Source: Absidia repens
Lineage: Eukaryota > Mucoromycota > Mucoromycetes > Mucorales > Cunninghamellaceae
Assembly: GCA_002105175.1 (NCBI GenBank)
Contig: MCGE01000018.1
Span: forward strand, 682,001 to 746,000
DNA length: 64,000 nucleotides
Direction: 5' to 3'
Position numbers and translations under genes: made by a program. This document shows, piece by piece, positions 38,342-51,079 of this stretch (the first letter of the stretch is position 1; every line of letters begins with the position of its first letter). Below the pieces are notes generated by a model. The model ran no database searches. It saw only the letters and a program-made list of their open reading frames with translations, and was not told where the DNA came from.

Positions 38342-39190
38342 GGACGGACGCTTCCCTCTGTTTCTTCCTTTAGGAACTGGTTTTTCCCCATCCCCATCCC
38401 CTCCCTTTTAGTTTAGTGATCATTCTTCATCATATTCTGTCATTACTATTACTACGCCATTTCCCTTTCCCCTCTTTTTTTTTTATGTATTCTTGTTTTA
38501 TTTCTACGTAATAAACTTGCTATTTTTATATTAAACAAACAAAACAAAATAAACATACATGCTTGAATCTATATATAACATATATGTCGACTGATGTGGT
38601 GCGGTGATATTGAATATTGGAAATTTGATGGTAGGGGTTTGATAGTATGGGTAATATGGGCCTGATACTTTTGAATATAGGATAAAATAGACAATCGAAG
38701 GAAAAAAAGATATTCGTGGTATGTAGTACAGTACGATGGGTATAATAGTCCTAAAGCAAAAGATCAACGTGGGGTAGTGTGATACAGAGGGGCTAGTCAT
38801 CTCCGCACATGCAACACCTTGCATTCATTCAATAAATGTATAGAATCATCAGAAGACAATACATACTACTATAGTGGGACAAATAAAATGATTGGATGTC
38901 TTGTAAATTTTTTTTTTATTTGGTTTAAAAAAAAAAAGGGTGATCAATAAAGGATAAGGTTAAATAACAAAGTCCCCAAAAAAACATTGATAAATAACTA
39001 ATATTATTCAAAGTATAACTAGAGATAAACAATACACAAAAAAAAAAAAAAAGATGAAATAGGAGCGGGGAAAATATCAATAGGGGAGATAATATGGATA
39101 TAGGAGTGAATTGTGGGCAAAGAAAATAAAAAACGGAGATAGGGGAGAAGGGAAATACTACTACAGTTTGAATATAAATAATATTTTGGT
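38342..39190. other. Convergent intergenic region
   Basis: 3' flanks of NECAP (plus) and CotH (minus). AATAAA hexamers occur on both strands. A minus-strand open frame at 38531-38824 has no start context or domain and looks non-coding. Confidence 0.4.
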
Positions 39191-41265
39191 TTACATAAAA
39201 GAGGACACAAGGGAGATTGAGACCAAAGCCAAAGCGGATGGCACCATGAGAGCAGAAGCACCAGAAGAAGAAGCACTATCCTTTGAAGCGACCGATGATC
39301 CTGCTGCTTGAACGCCATTGGACCCTGAAGGTTTCACCGAGGAAGATGGAGAATTGGTGGTGGAACCATTAACGGGAGGACCCATTGGTTTATCAGTAAT
39401 TGTGATTTTGAATTCAGTGGCAACAGCTTGCGATTTTGCTACAATCCATTCAATCAAACCCCACGTTGCTCCTCCAGTGCCAGGTGTAGCAGCGGTGACA
39501 CCTTCATTCAAATTTTGAGTCACTTGTTCAAACGTCCAGCCAAAGTTGATACCAGGTGATTGTTGCTTGATGCTACGATCCCATTGCAAATCAGGAAGAA
39601 TAAAGTCATGGTAGGCCAGAACACGGTTGGTGAGAGTCACATTGTTGAAGAGCACTTGCACCGTATCTTTGAGGTATGTTTCAAAAGTAGTTTTCATGCT
39701 GGGATTCTTGAGGAGATTGTTGATGAGCACGGCACCGGCGAAACGTTGAGGGAAAGCTGAATAAGATACCTTGGCAAATTCTTTGCCGTCGGTCACATCC
39801 AAATTGACACCAAAGGTAGCATCAAAGTCTTGTCCCAAATAATACCATTTCTTGTCAGTAGGATCTTGGTAAGCACCGTCGTTGGTTTGCTCCATCCAGT
39901 AACCATCCCAGTGACCAGCAAGGTATTCCATCACCATAAATCGAATAAATTGGTCCACATCAAATTGCTTGCTAAATTGAGACACGGCGTTATCATCGGC
40001 ATAGTTGAGTTGACTAAAGGCCTGGCACATTGTATTGAATCCTTCATAACCAGCAGGACCAGATGGATTGGGAATAAAAGAGTAATAATCACCAGTGGCT
40101 GAATAGGCAAAAGAAGCACCAGAAGCACCATCATAAAGAGAACCCTTTTCAGAAGGAGGCTTGCCAGCATGCCAGCGAGCATTCACATACGAGTATTGAG
40201 TGACATCGTCCAAGAGATTGAAAGTACCAAAACCTTCACCATTAATAAAGAGACGGACCATATTGGCTTCATTGGCATAAGATCCCATGGCCTTCAACAC
40301 ATCAGCATAAAGTTTTTCACGGATTTGAGTAGGATCTTCTTCCATATGGCGTAATTTGAAGTAGTTGCGGTTGTATAAAGTGTCAGATCCATTCAATTGC
40401 CACCTCCAGCTTTGCTTTGCGTTGTTCTTTTTCTTGCCAGCACCATGAATACCAAAAGACACATTCTAAAAGGAAAAAAAAAGGATGTATAAATATAGAG
40501 TTGACTGATATTCAAAAAAAAAATAACGACAAATGGCGGAGATCACAAGGATGATCTTTTTTTGGATCGTCAGTCAAAATATTTGTAACTTACGTTGAAT
40601 GAATGCATGCTTTCAGCATCGACCAAAGTAAATTTCACAGAAGTAAGATCGGCAGGGACATTTTTGACAAGATTGCTAATTTGAGCCGCATCACCATTGA
40701 TGAAGACACTAGGGATATAGTTGGAGTCAAAGAGAGGAGTAGGATCACCACCGCGCGTCCATTGAGGCTATAACAAAAACAAAAAGTGAGTTTGAAGAAA
40801 AAAAAAAGTGTATCATCACAAAGTCAACTTGACTTACGTTTGTCTTAATAGGCCAAGGCAATTGAGGGATGTCAGCATAAGTAACAGGTCGATTGAAGAA
40901 GTCGTTTCTAGTAGTTGTGCGACCTTGTTCCAATGTACGGTCGAATCCTTCAGCAGTGCCTCCAACAACATACTAACAAATAAGGTAAAAAAAAAATTGT
41001 TAGAAAAAAGTAAGACCAGTCTATTGCTTGCATATTATTGTTTTTAATATTCTTGTATTACCTTGTACTTTGCATTATCAGGAGCATCCATTTGACCAGA
41101 GAATAAAGGAACATCAGCCTCCTTTGGATTAAGTTTTGTTTGTTGACCGTTGACTGATACTTGAACATCAGAAGCACCAGGAGCAATAACGTTAAACGTG
41201 ACAGTGGCAGCATTTGACATTACTACCATGCAGGCAAGTGCTATATAGGTAAGTGAATGTTTCAT
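39191..41265 (-). CDS. CotH-family (spore-coat-like kinase fold) GPI-anchored surface protein
   Basis: Four exons: 41265-41062, 40972-40838, 40767-40594 and 40465-39191 (595 aa). A signal peptide (1-19) is followed by an N-terminal beta-rich domain, then the CotH kinase-like domain (about 170-500) with NRNYFKLRHMEEDPTQIREKL, MVRLFINGEGFGTFNLLDD and KKWYYLGQDFDATFG. MEQTNDGAYQDPTDKK at about 362-377 is one residue type away from the MGQTNDGAYQDPTDN motif reported for Mucorales CotH invasins (known from the literature, not tested here). The Ser/Gly-rich tail and hydrophobic end suggest GPI anchoring. In Rhizopus, CotH3 binds host GRP78; in bacteria CotH phosphorylates coat proteins. Whether this copy is an invasin or a spore-wall protein cannot be told from sequence. 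Confidence 0.93.
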
Positions 41266-42138
41266 TTTTGATATGTTAAAAAATTAGAAGAAAAAAAAAA
41301 ATAGAGAGGGAGAAGAAAAAGAAAGAAAAAGGAGAGTGTTTTAATTTTTTTTATTCTTTTCAAAAAAAAAAAGCGGCGTTTCAAAAATTCCCTCGGTGAA
41401 TGATTGGATGTATTCCCAGGGATTGGCCAAGGTAAAACTACTAAATGTGGATGAGGATCAAACGAGAGTGATATATTTTTAGAATATATTTCACCTCAAG
41501 AAGTAGACATGATTTTCCATTCAATCATTGTTTGTGCTTTATTATTTTTATTTTTAGGCCACACTAGCAAGAGAACATTTGGCCTCACGTGTGTTCGTGT
41601 TTCTCTTTTGACCAAAAGCAATAAATAAGAAATGTCTCGTTCCCTCCCTCTATAACAATAAAGCATATTTTTTCTTTTGTTCTTTAGCCATTACACCACA
41701 AATGCAGGAGTTTCATTAGTTGGACTATATTTTCTCCCCATTTCATCACACTTTGTTTTCTCACCCCGGCTCATGTAAAAAAATCATCCAGCCTTTGTTC
41801 ATCACCCCTCCTCCTCTCCTCCTCTCCCATCTTCTCCCCTTCCTCTATTTTATCATTGACCGGCAGTCATCTTTATAGTGAGGACAAGTCCATTTCAAAT
41901 TATCAACTCGGTTGATTTTCAATACTAAAGGAGAGTACTCCTTTGCGCAATTTCAGCCAATGAAAATTCCATTTAACATTGAAATACCGCTCTTTTTTTC
42001 GGTGTGTGTTTTGTTGAAATTTTTTTTTTTCGGCGCTGTGCCTTTTTCCACTTTACACATTTCTTACGTTCTCTCTCCTTTTTTTTTTTTTTTTTTTTTT
42101 TTTTCCTTTTACTGTCAAAACTTTATATTTATTCATCT
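41266..42138. other. Divergent intergenic region, CotH and SGF29
   Basis: Promoter region of CotH and Sgf29. It contains GCGGCGTTTCAAAA (41373-41386), a distant relative of the recurring GCGG-ATTT box, and a T run of about 25 nt near 42080-42104 just upstream of the SGF29 ATG. Confidence 0.4.
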
Positions 42139-43802
42139 ATGGATCGTAAATCTCGCACTTCGCGCTCTGCCTTTTTTGATGAAACCAATGAAGAACTCAG
42201 TCTTTGGAAAGAAATATGTACATCTTTGGTTAAACTAGAAAACGTACAACGAGATGCTGGTGACGTTATTACGAACATCAATAAATCTCATACTTCTGGC
42301 TTCTTGGGGCACGGTAAGATATTTTTATTTTATTTGAAATAGAGAATTTTATTGACAGGAAACTGAACTTCCTTCTCCTTCCCCCCTCTCTGCTGATGAC
42401 TCCTTACAGATATTCCCTCTGGTCATTTTCACCGTCTCAAGGAAAGCTATAGGAACGGTATCACTTTATCTTTGAACGAAATAAAGTAAGTTGAAGAATA
42501 TGAAACGTGACTCTTTTGTTTTGCATATTTACCGCTAGCTTACTCTCTTTATCTATTTTTTCTTTAGGATCATCAATGATATCATAGAAAAAGTCTCTGT
42601 TCTTATGGCACTGAGAGATGCTTCGGAATACAATGGTAAATAAAAAACAAAGGGAATAATAAAAGAGGATTGATGTGCATACTGCTTACTATCACACATA
42701 GTGATTGACGGCAAACGGAAGAAACGAAAACACGAAGTGGATGATAAAGTATCTTTGAATGGATTATCAACACCATCAACTACACCAACACCTACATCAA
42801 CAGCAATATCAATCACTGCAGCTACAACAACCCCTAGCAAAAAAGTCAAAATGTAAGTTGTGAATAGATTGCATGAATTTTCCTATTACCTTTTTCTTAC
42901 CAATTCTCCTCCCTCCCCCTGTTTTTTTTTTTTCAAGACACATTTTACCTACTGGGACTTTGGTAATATCACATTTATATTTATTTGATCATGTTGACAA
43001 ATTGTTTACACTAACCTGCTTTACTATTTGTGATAAATATGGTTTTAGGTCGCTGCACGGCAACCACCTCAGAAGGATGCAAGAAACGACGAATGGATTT
43101 TGGCTAGAGTACTTCAATTCCATGCCGACAAAAACAAGTAAGGTCCTATTATTTTCTTTTTTTGATACTCCTCAACTCAAGCTCTTTACCCCCTTCTCAC
43201 TATTCATCTCCCTTCCTCCTTTTTTTTCACCTGCCATTCACAAACCCCCTTACGCTCATCACCCTTCATTTTGTTTTTGTTTTTTAGATACCATGTTGAA
43301 GATGTTGATCATGATGAATATGGACAAACTCAGTAAGTTTTAATCACAAACAAATTAGATAACTTGATAAATGTACTGATGGGATGAGGGATTGTTATAT
43401 TTTAGGCGTTACATGCTGAATTCTCGACAAGTGATTCCTATTCCTGATAGTTCATATAGGGGACCTGAATATCCTTCTGGTAGGCATGTACTAGCATTAT
43501 ATCCTGGCACCACTTGTTTTTACAAGGCCATCGTGGTCACCCCTCCTAGCAAGGTAAGTTTCATATATACAAACAAATGCACTGTATAAGGAGAGAGAGG
43601 GAACGGGATACGTGGATGATGTCATACATTCTTATCAACTTGAATTGACCCTCTCATTATCATTGGTATCATTACTATATGTATATAGAATAAAGACAAC
43701 GATACGATGGGAATGTACAAGGTTCAGTTTGAAGACGACAACAATGAAATCAAATTTGCCAACCCGGAACACGTATTGGAAACACCCAAACTATCAAAAT
43801 AG
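42139..43802 (+). CDS. SGF29: SAGA-associated factor 29, tandem-Tudor H3K4me reader
   Basis: Nine exons: 42139-42313, 42410-42485, 42568-42635, 42702-42852, 42938-42962, 43049-43137, 43288-43332, 43406-43553 and 43689-43802 (296 aa). An N-terminal helical region is followed by a basic, Thr-rich linker and the SGF29 C-terminal tandem Tudor domain: LPTGTLVAARQP, EWILARVLQF, YHVEDVDHDE, YMLNSRQVIPIPD, VLALYPGTTCFYKAIV and YKVQFEDDN. These contain the acidic and aromatic residues that bind di/trimethyl-H3K4. Sgf29 sits in the histone acetyltransferase module of SAGA. The 25-nt fifth exon is required: it supplies HILPTGTL and keeps the frame into VAARQP. Confidence 0.93.
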
Positions 43803-43883
43803 TCAGCACACCTTGCATTCCAAATCAAGTCTCGCTGGTCGATGCCGTTTTTTTGTACATATAATATCTAGTAGTAGTATATA

Positions 43884-43980
43884 GTAGTCATTAGTCATTA
43901 TTCATTAGTCATTAGCCAATAGTCATTAGCCAATAGTCATTAGTCAATAGTCATTAGTCAATAGTCAATAGTCAAATAGT
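43884..43980 (+). repeat. ATAGTCATTAG(C)CA minisatellite after SGF29
   Basis: About eight imperfect 7-14-bp units of ATAGTCATTAGTCA / ATAGTCATTAGCCA begin some 80 bp after the SGF29 stop, within its likely 3' UTR. Confidence 0.7.
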
Positions 43981-44300
43981 TTTGTGTCATAGAATATATT
44001 TATATTTGTAGAAAAATAAACAATGTATGATGGTTTTTATTTGTTACAGAAAAAAAAGTGATTGACGGGCAATGGCGACAAACAAATAAACTAGCTATTA
44101 CTATGGGGGATGGGGCTTGGGGTGATACGGTACTATGTATATAGAGGAAATGCATAAAAACAACTGGGAAATGAAGGTAGTGGAGGGGAATATACTATAC
44201 TATGTCATGTGGGTGCTTTTCTTGTTTTGCTTTGAGTACGCTTGTTTAATGCTGGAGAGTGAGTCAAAAAATCAGGGCCGGAGGGATTATCAGTCGTTTG

Positions 44301-45642
44301 TCAAGACCAAATCTACATCGATAGATCAACCAAACACAATTGAAATGCATGCACTAGTTAGTATTGTTTTATGCTTCCTTTTTCTTCCTTCCACCTTTTA
44401 CTTACCTTTAATAAACTATCCCAACTACCTGTGCAGAGCCCCTTTCCATCACCTGAGACACCAAGGCATGAGACTCGATTTTCGTGGGCGCGCAATACCC
44501 CTACCCGTTCGGCCCTAAGGGTATCCCACACATGGCATTGGTAATCATCATATCCGCCAAACAAGAGACGACCAGAAATAGAGAAGGCAATTGAAGTAAT
44601 TCCGCAGAAGATTTGTTCACTGGCAAATATGTTGAGTTCACGATCCGCCCGCAAATCGAATAACCGACAACTAGCATCGTCAGAACCAGTACCCACCGCA
44701 TTGCCATTCGGAAAAAATTGGACTGCATTCACATCAGATTCATGACCACTAAAGGTTTGTACACATTTGCCTTCACGAATATCCCATATTTTGGCAGTAG
44801 CATCGCAAGCACCGGATACAAATATGTTCGGATTGGGAGATATTGATAGACTAGTACAGGAAAGAAAGATAAATCGTATTGAGATTTCCTTTTTCCTCCC
44901 TTGTCGGCCCTTCACTCATCAAAACTTACCTCATCACGTCCCCCGTATGATCAGCAAATTTCTTAATTTTGGCATTCGCATCAATATCCCACAAAATACA
45001 GGTAGTGTCACCACTAGAGGTCAAAATTTGGCTATCACTAAGGAATCGACAACAGCTGAGATATCCCACATGGGCAACCAATTCCCTGGCTGGTGTAGAG
45101 ACGTTGGCATTTGTATCGTTGTTCGTACCACCACCACCGCCTTGATATTGATAGTTGCTGGAACTGTTGAGTCGAAAGACCGAGCAGATATTGTCCAGTC
45201 CACCCGATGCCACAAAGCTACCTGAAGGAGAGTAAGAGCAAGTCATAACCCAAGAGGACCTTAAAGCGATGGCAAAGATCTTGTTGGTGTTGTAAGCATC
45301 CCACACGAGGAGTTTCCCATCCTGTGACGCTGACACAAGATGCCGTCGATCGTTGGCCCAGCTCATTGCATAGATCTTGGCAAGGTGTCCTTTTAATGTA
45401 CGCCGTACACGAATAGTGAGTCTTGGTATGGTTTCCACTTGCTCTGAAGCTTGAGTCACTATAGAATGTAAGTAGAGGCCAAATGTCAAAAGTCAATTCC
45501 TTACACTGTTCGCTTGATTTGTTCACTTACGCGTTGTGTCGGCCAAAGATTCCTTTTTTTGCTTAATCCGTTCTTTGAGAGATTCTGCCTCTTGGCGGGC
45601 AGAAGCTATACGGTCGGCAATATTATCACCGTCTCGGTCCAT
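44301..45642 (-). CDS. Heterotrimeric G-protein beta subunit (seven WD40 repeats)
   Basis: Four exons: 45642-45531, 45458-44930, 44850-44406 and a terminal 12-nt exon 44312-44301 (365 aa). An N-terminal coiled coil (about 5-35, the gamma-binding helix) precedes WD40 repeats with the G-beta signatures [62 protein letters not shown] and [12 protein letters not shown]. An Asn/Gly insertion follows NICSVFRL. The last repeat is TGSWDSLLK, which the 12-nt exon completes as IWS-stop. This matches the conserved LKIWN end of G-beta; reading through instead gives unrelated residues. The role is signal transduction from seven-helix receptors. Mucoromycota carry several G-beta paralogues. Confidence 0.93.
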
Positions 45643-46780
45643 GGTATGTGCGTGTGTGTGTGTGTGTTCAAGTCAAGGAAATATAAAAATATATACAAAT
45701 AGGTGTATCAATATATAAATATTTGTGTGTATGTAGTGAATAAGTTGGTGAGTAGGATAGAATAATATAAGGCGTATAAAGGGTAGTGATAAATAGTAAG
45801 AAAGATTTCCTAGGCCTGATTAGATGTAAAACTAAAGATAAAAAGAAAAAAAAAAAAGAAAAGGAAAATTTTCTTGAATAAACCAAGTTGGCTTGCTTCA
45901 AATTATTTAAACCCCGGAAGCATAATTTTTGCAAAAATCTGACTGAGCCATCCAACTGCTTTGTCACCAAAAAAAAAAAAAAAAAAAAAAAATAGCATGG
46001 CGTGGTTATCAATTCACTCTAGATATAAAAATATAAGTTAATTTTTTATATTTACATGTCATCTTCCGGTGTATCTCTGGCTTTGGCAACCGACCATTTC
46101 AACTTCGGGCTCATTCCAACTCTGGAGAACCAGCTACAGGTTTTTTTCTCCGCAGTACTGTACTGTAATGTATATAAGTTTGACTCTGCCAATTTAGTGA
46201 GCTTATTTACAGTACGAGTGATGAAGAAAAAAAAAAAAAAAAGCATGGCTTGGACACTCCCATATTTGTACTCCCAAATTCAAAAAAAAATCCCAAAAAA
46301 ATATCAGGATTTATGCATTCTCACATTTTCAAAAAAACCAAACTAAACTACAGTGTGTCAGGGGGGTGGGAGTAGAAAGTTGTTGAAGTGTATATTTTAA
46401 TGGCATGGGATTGGACACGTCTGCCATTTTTGCTCTTCGGTGGGCAATCTCTTGACCTACCCGTCATACCCAACGTTCCGTCGATCGATCGACTTTTTTG
46501 TATGAGCAGGAAAAAAAAAAAAACAAAAAAAAAAAAAAACAAAGCAGAATGTGAATTAACACCGCCCTCACTTCACACTTTTGGCGGGCAGCCCCCTTGA
46601 AGTGCCAATGCCTTCCATTATGGGTTTCAACATTTTTTTATCATTATGCCACACGCAAGGAAAACAGCGAGCTGGATATATAAAATAGAGTATATCTAGC
46701 TTAGCCTAGTCTAGTGGAAGCAACTATATATCGTAGGGAAGGGTACACTCACGGTTCAGCCTTGGTATTTTAGTATGATC
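45643..46780. other. Upstream region of G-beta, no gene recognised
   Basis: A GT dinucleotide repeat lies at about 45649-45668 just before the ATG. Several long A runs (45850, 45968-45991, 46228, 46510) occur. A short plus-strand frame at 46056-46140 looks faintly coding but has no continuation that I can support. Confidence 0.35.
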
Positions 46781-47560
46781 GACTGACAATGAAAGGGTCT
46801 ACATCTGATATTATATGATCTAGAACTGGCAACTAACTAGTCGCTGGGAATATCAGAGAAAAGTAGTCATAGTGGGCTAGCGAGAAAGCTTGCCTTTCAC
46901 CAAGATATTAAAAAAACAGCCGTAATAACGGCTTCGCTCATAATACAATGAGTCAGAAGATGGTTAATAAAAAAAGAACATATTTTATTGGAAGTACATT
47001 CGCAAAAAGGGATCTAATGGAGGTAGAATGAGTGAGACGATTGGTAATTCTAAAGGAAGGCCAACACTCATCTCAAGTGTACGAATGTAAAAAGGAAACT
47101 GATACCATATACAAGTCATGGCTAGGACGAAATCAGTATCCTTTTTTGAAATGTAATGATCAACACTAATCAAAAAGGGGGTGAGGGAAGTAAAAAAAGG
47201 ATCTATTGCACAAGACATGGGAGTGACTAACGGAACATTTTTATTTGAAGTAAGTGAAAAGAAACGTGTTTTATTCAGATTTAGATACATACTATGGACA
47301 ACTAAAACTAAACTAAGCTAATGAAGGCTCCACAAGCTAACTAAAGGTGGTCCAAAATCCTGAATCCAAAATCAAAGGGTTTCCCCATGCATCTTGTAAT
47401 CACTGAGCTGAAATCCCTTCTAAACTAGTCCTGACACTATTCTAAGCCCATAATAACCTCAATGAAGTTGAATGGTGAAGAAAAAGAAAAAGAAAGAAAA
47501 AGAGCGAAAAAAAATTTGGGGGGCTAAATAAAAATCCACGTGGGCGGAATTTTAAATGTT
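46780..47560 (-). repeat. Dispersed repeat family, copy E (reverse)
   Basis: Blocks in the same order as copies B and D: TATTTTATTGGAAG near 46981, GCACAAGACATGGGAGTGAC near 47212, and the core at about 47350-47465 (GGGTTTCCCCATGCATCTTG, TTCTAAACTAGTCCTGACAC). A GAAAAAGAAAAAGAAAG tract follows. The copy ends CACGTG (47537-47542) plus GGCGGAATTTTAAA (47543-47556). It is closest to copy D. Confidence 0.7.
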
Positions 47561-49688
47561 TTTTTTTGTGAGGGTTTGGGGTATAGTTTTTTTGGATACA
47601 AAAAAAAGAACGCCTCCCGCCTTTTTTCTTTGTATGTGTTCTTTTTCACAATATCCAACATCATAATGGTAAACATTATGGTTATCTTCTCATTAAAGAA
47701 AACTCCATCATTCAACTTCGGATATATCTTCTCATGACAATACTCTGCAGTATGCTGGCTCTCTCTTTTTTTTTTTTCATAAAAAAAATGCTTGGAGCAG
47801 CCAACATCATTCAACACCGACCCCCTTGTTTCTAAGCAGCTACCACGATCCAATATCGGTGGCAAGTGGGCTCTCTTATTGTGACCCAACTGCCACTGTG
47901 TCTTCACACTTCTCTTCTCTTTAAATATTTGCCACATCCCCTAGGTTAGCCCATCCTTCCTCAATAGAATGCTCACTGTAGAATTGCTCAACCTCAGTTT
48001 ATCTTCTTTATGTTATTGACCTTTATAATAAAAATAGAGGACTTGGTAGACTTTTTTTTAAGCACCATAAAAGCTGTAAAGTGTTGCTTATGACAGTTGG
48101 TATAAATAATTGCCTGAATTGACGGACACGAGAATGTGTGTGATTTACAGTTTTTAATTATGGTTTTTTTATACAGATAAAAAATATTCGTTTAGCAGGG
48201 CAACGGTCTAAATTGGGAGGGTTGAATTTACATGTGCTGTTGTGTGCATGAGGCCAGGACGCAATTCCCATGTGGATTCGAGTGAGGGAAGTACGTAGGT
48301 GGCAGATACCTGAGCTATATTGTACAGTGTGGGTACAGTGTTTTAAGGGGATATAAAGGGATTCTTCTCCAAATATTGCCTGGATACCTGCATACCTTCA
48401 TTACTTTCTTGACTAAGAAGCCTAGTTAAGCCCCCACGGCCTCTCATAGTCATAATACTGTTCCGTTTAATATTCTATTTTATAATGCCATGAAGAAGAT
48501 AAAGCCTACATGATGCCACAAAGAGAAAAAAAAATACTGCTTCATATCGCTCAGTCCCGTACAGGCTGTAAGTTCCATAATATATCCTACACAACAAGCA
48601 AAAAGAAGCCACCACAATCATGACGGGGACTAACTCAGTGACATTTTTTATTTTCCATGATGTGTCACTCAAACATTTTTTTGACGGTGTGATCCTGTTT
48701 TAACTTTTCAGTTATCCTGAGCTCTTCCGAAAAAAAAAAGTTTTGATGCGCGCTCTTTAAAATTAATATAAACTCACATGTTCCATACACACAGACAAAT
48801 GTAATAATAAATACGAGGACAAAGAAGGTGCCTATTTCGAAACTTGTATATAGGTGCTAAAACGCATTGCTTTTCACCAGAAGGCGAGTTTAGACTCTGA
48901 CTCGCCAATTTATTGGCTTTTTGACACAAAATCAAAATTATCGGGCAAAAATTTCTGTCGTTCCAATTGGACTCATACCGTACAAAAGAAAGAAGAGTAA
49001 AAAAAAATGTTACCGTGTTAAAAATATCAATACAAGTCAAGAATTGAATATATTATGAACAAACATATATGTCGATATATATTTTATTAAAAAAAACAAA
49101 CAAAAACAAAACTATTATCTACGTCAGGATTAGATTGTGGAGTTTTTTTTATTTTGTTGTTTTTTTTCAAGAAAAACAAATTAACGCAACTATGATCATC
49201 ATTTCTTTATAATGGTCCAGAGGTGGTTACGAGTCGACATTGCACATAAACACTCACTTTTCATAGCTTGCGGAGCACTGTGATGCAGCAGTCGATAACT
49301 CTAAATAACGGATCAGAAAGGCGCACGTGCTTTTAACCCGAAGACTGATTTGTTTAATGTACAATATGTCAAAGAACCTCACAGAAAGACATATAGATGT
49401 GGCTCGTGACTGGTCCATTGAACCTAAGATGCCATATATTATGAAGAAAAAAAAAGTATTTTCAAAATACTGGAAGTAGCCAAGGACTACACAATTGGCA
49501 TGATAAAAATAAAGTCGAGCCAAGTCAAAAAAAAAAGAAAAGTTTCAAGTTACACAGTACTAGAAAAGGAGAGGAAACTATAAAAAGACACATTCAAAAA
49601 AGCGACGCAATTTCATTCCCGGCACCTTTTCTTTCTATTCTTTTTTTTTTATTCAACTTTATTTAGTCTTCATCCCTCGTATCTCGGG
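47561..49688. other. Long spacer without a recognised gene
   Basis: About 2.1 kb of AT-rich DNA between copy E and the PL14-like gene. I see no splice-consistent coding sequence, RNA gene or element. The last 150 bp (including a T run near 49642) is the promoter of the PL14-like gene. Confidence 0.4.
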
Positions 49689-50831
49689 ATGTACATTACT
49701 CCATCTAAACATACCACACGGTTACGTGTATTCGTCACGCTCTACGTGATGTGCCTGTTTTCTCTTGTCAGTAGTCAGGCATCTGATCTATCTACTCGGG
49801 CACAACAATTAGGCTTAACAAAGACGTGGACTTTTCCTTTTCCAAATACGACAATGGACAACAGTCAAGACGCTCAATCTTACATTACGGCAGACTGGAA
49901 AAAGGCAACAAGTCAATTTTACGGTGGTGGCGATGTGTCCTTTGTAAACGATCCTATCTCCTCCAACAATGCATCTTCGTCGCAAGCTTTACGGGTGCTT
50001 TACGGTATGGGATCTTATGCGCCTACTGGCACGAAAAGCAACTTGGGTAGCGTGGGTGGCACTGAATTCTTCTCACAACCTTTTGGAAACGGATCCTATG
50101 ATAGTGTTTTGCTGCGCTATGACTTGGCTTTTGATAATTCCTTCCAATGGGTTCAAGGTGGCAAACTTCCTGGTGTGTTTGGCGGTGAACCTGGTTCTGG
50201 TTGCAGTGGTGGCAATGCTGCCAGTGGATCCAACTGTTTCTCTGTCAGATTGATGTGGCGGCAAAACGGTAATAATAATAATAATAAAATAAGCTATACA
50301 TATTAATGCCACTGTTATCATATGATTACATAATTCATGTATGTTTATATATTTATAGGTGCTGGTGAAGCTTATGCATATATTCCTAACGCAAAAGATT
50401 TGTGTCAGCAACAAAAAACAGTAACATGCAATGATCAATATGGTACATCCTTCTCTCGTGGCGTCATCAATTTCCAGCAAAACAAATGGACAACCATGGA
50501 AATGTATGTCAAGATCAACAATGCTTCAGCCTCGGACGGCGTCCTAAAAGTGTGGCAAGATGGAAATGTGATTGTAAATCAAAACCAAGTCCAATTCCGT
50601 ACGTCGAATGCTATTGCCGCCTCATCCCTCTTCTTCAGTACATTCTTTGGTGGTGGTGATCCTAGTTATGCTACTCAAGTCGATACCTATACCTATTATA
50701 AAAACGTCGAGTTCAGCGTTGGTAACCAAGTAGAACTTAGTGACAGTGGTGCTGGCTCTTTGATGTCTAGTCTATTTGGTCCGCTTTCCTATCTTTCCTG
50801 GTCTCTCTTGGCTATCTACTTCGCTCTTTAG
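49689..50831 (+). CDS. Polysaccharide-lyase-family-14-like secreted, GPI-type protein
   Basis: Two exons: 49689-50268 and 50359-50831 (350 aa). A signal peptide (about 10-30) precedes a beta-jelly-roll-type domain with LRYDLAFDNSFQWVQGGKLP, GCSGGN, NCFSVRLMWRQNG, AGEAYAYIPN, YGTSFSRGVINFQQNKWTTM, VLKVWQDGNVIV and SLFFSTFFGGGDPSY. These are hallmarks of PL14-type (alginate/glucuronan lyase-like) fungal proteins. A Ser/Gly spacer and a hydrophobic end indicate a GPI anchor. The likely substrate in Mucoromycota walls is glucuronan or mucoric acid; this is an inference from wall chemistry, not from catalytic residues that I could verify. Confidence 0.85.
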
Positions 50832-51079
50832 ATTAATCTTATGAACCCTTAGTATAGTAATTTATTTTGTTAATGTATTTATCAATGATTGTATATTTAG
50901 GCTCTTCAATAAATGATTTATTTATATTTTTATGATGGCAAATCTACTACTTTTGTAAATGTATTCACCAGTATCAAAGAAGAAGGGAGTGTATTTTGCG
51001 TGGGCAGGGAACGGAAGGGGATAGGAAATGTGGGGAACATTGCCATGCAAAAAGAAAAGTAAAAGCATCAGCATTATAC

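Noticed and set aside
38531..38824. Minus-strand open frame of 97 codons between NECAP and CotH
   Set aside because: Lies in convergent 3' flanks, hydrophobic by AT bias, with no family or splice signals.
43884..43980. CRISPR-like array
   Set aside because: The short units are contiguous without unique spacers. It is a eukaryotic minisatellite in a 3' flank.
44317..44405. Read-through C-terminus of G-beta ([10 protein letters not shown])
   Set aside because: It disrupts the last WD40 blade. A GTAAG donor at 44405 and the ATTTGG exon at 44312 give the conserved ending.
46056..46140. Short coding-looking plus-strand segment beginning ATGTCATCTTCC
   Set aside because: Reasonable composition for about 28 codons, but no supported downstream exon and no recognisable protein. 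It could be a decayed gene fragment.
47524..47937. Minus-strand open frame of 137 codons overlapping repeat copy E
   Set aside because: Lys/Phe-rich translation of purine/pyrimidine tracts. It is not conserved in the other repeat copies.
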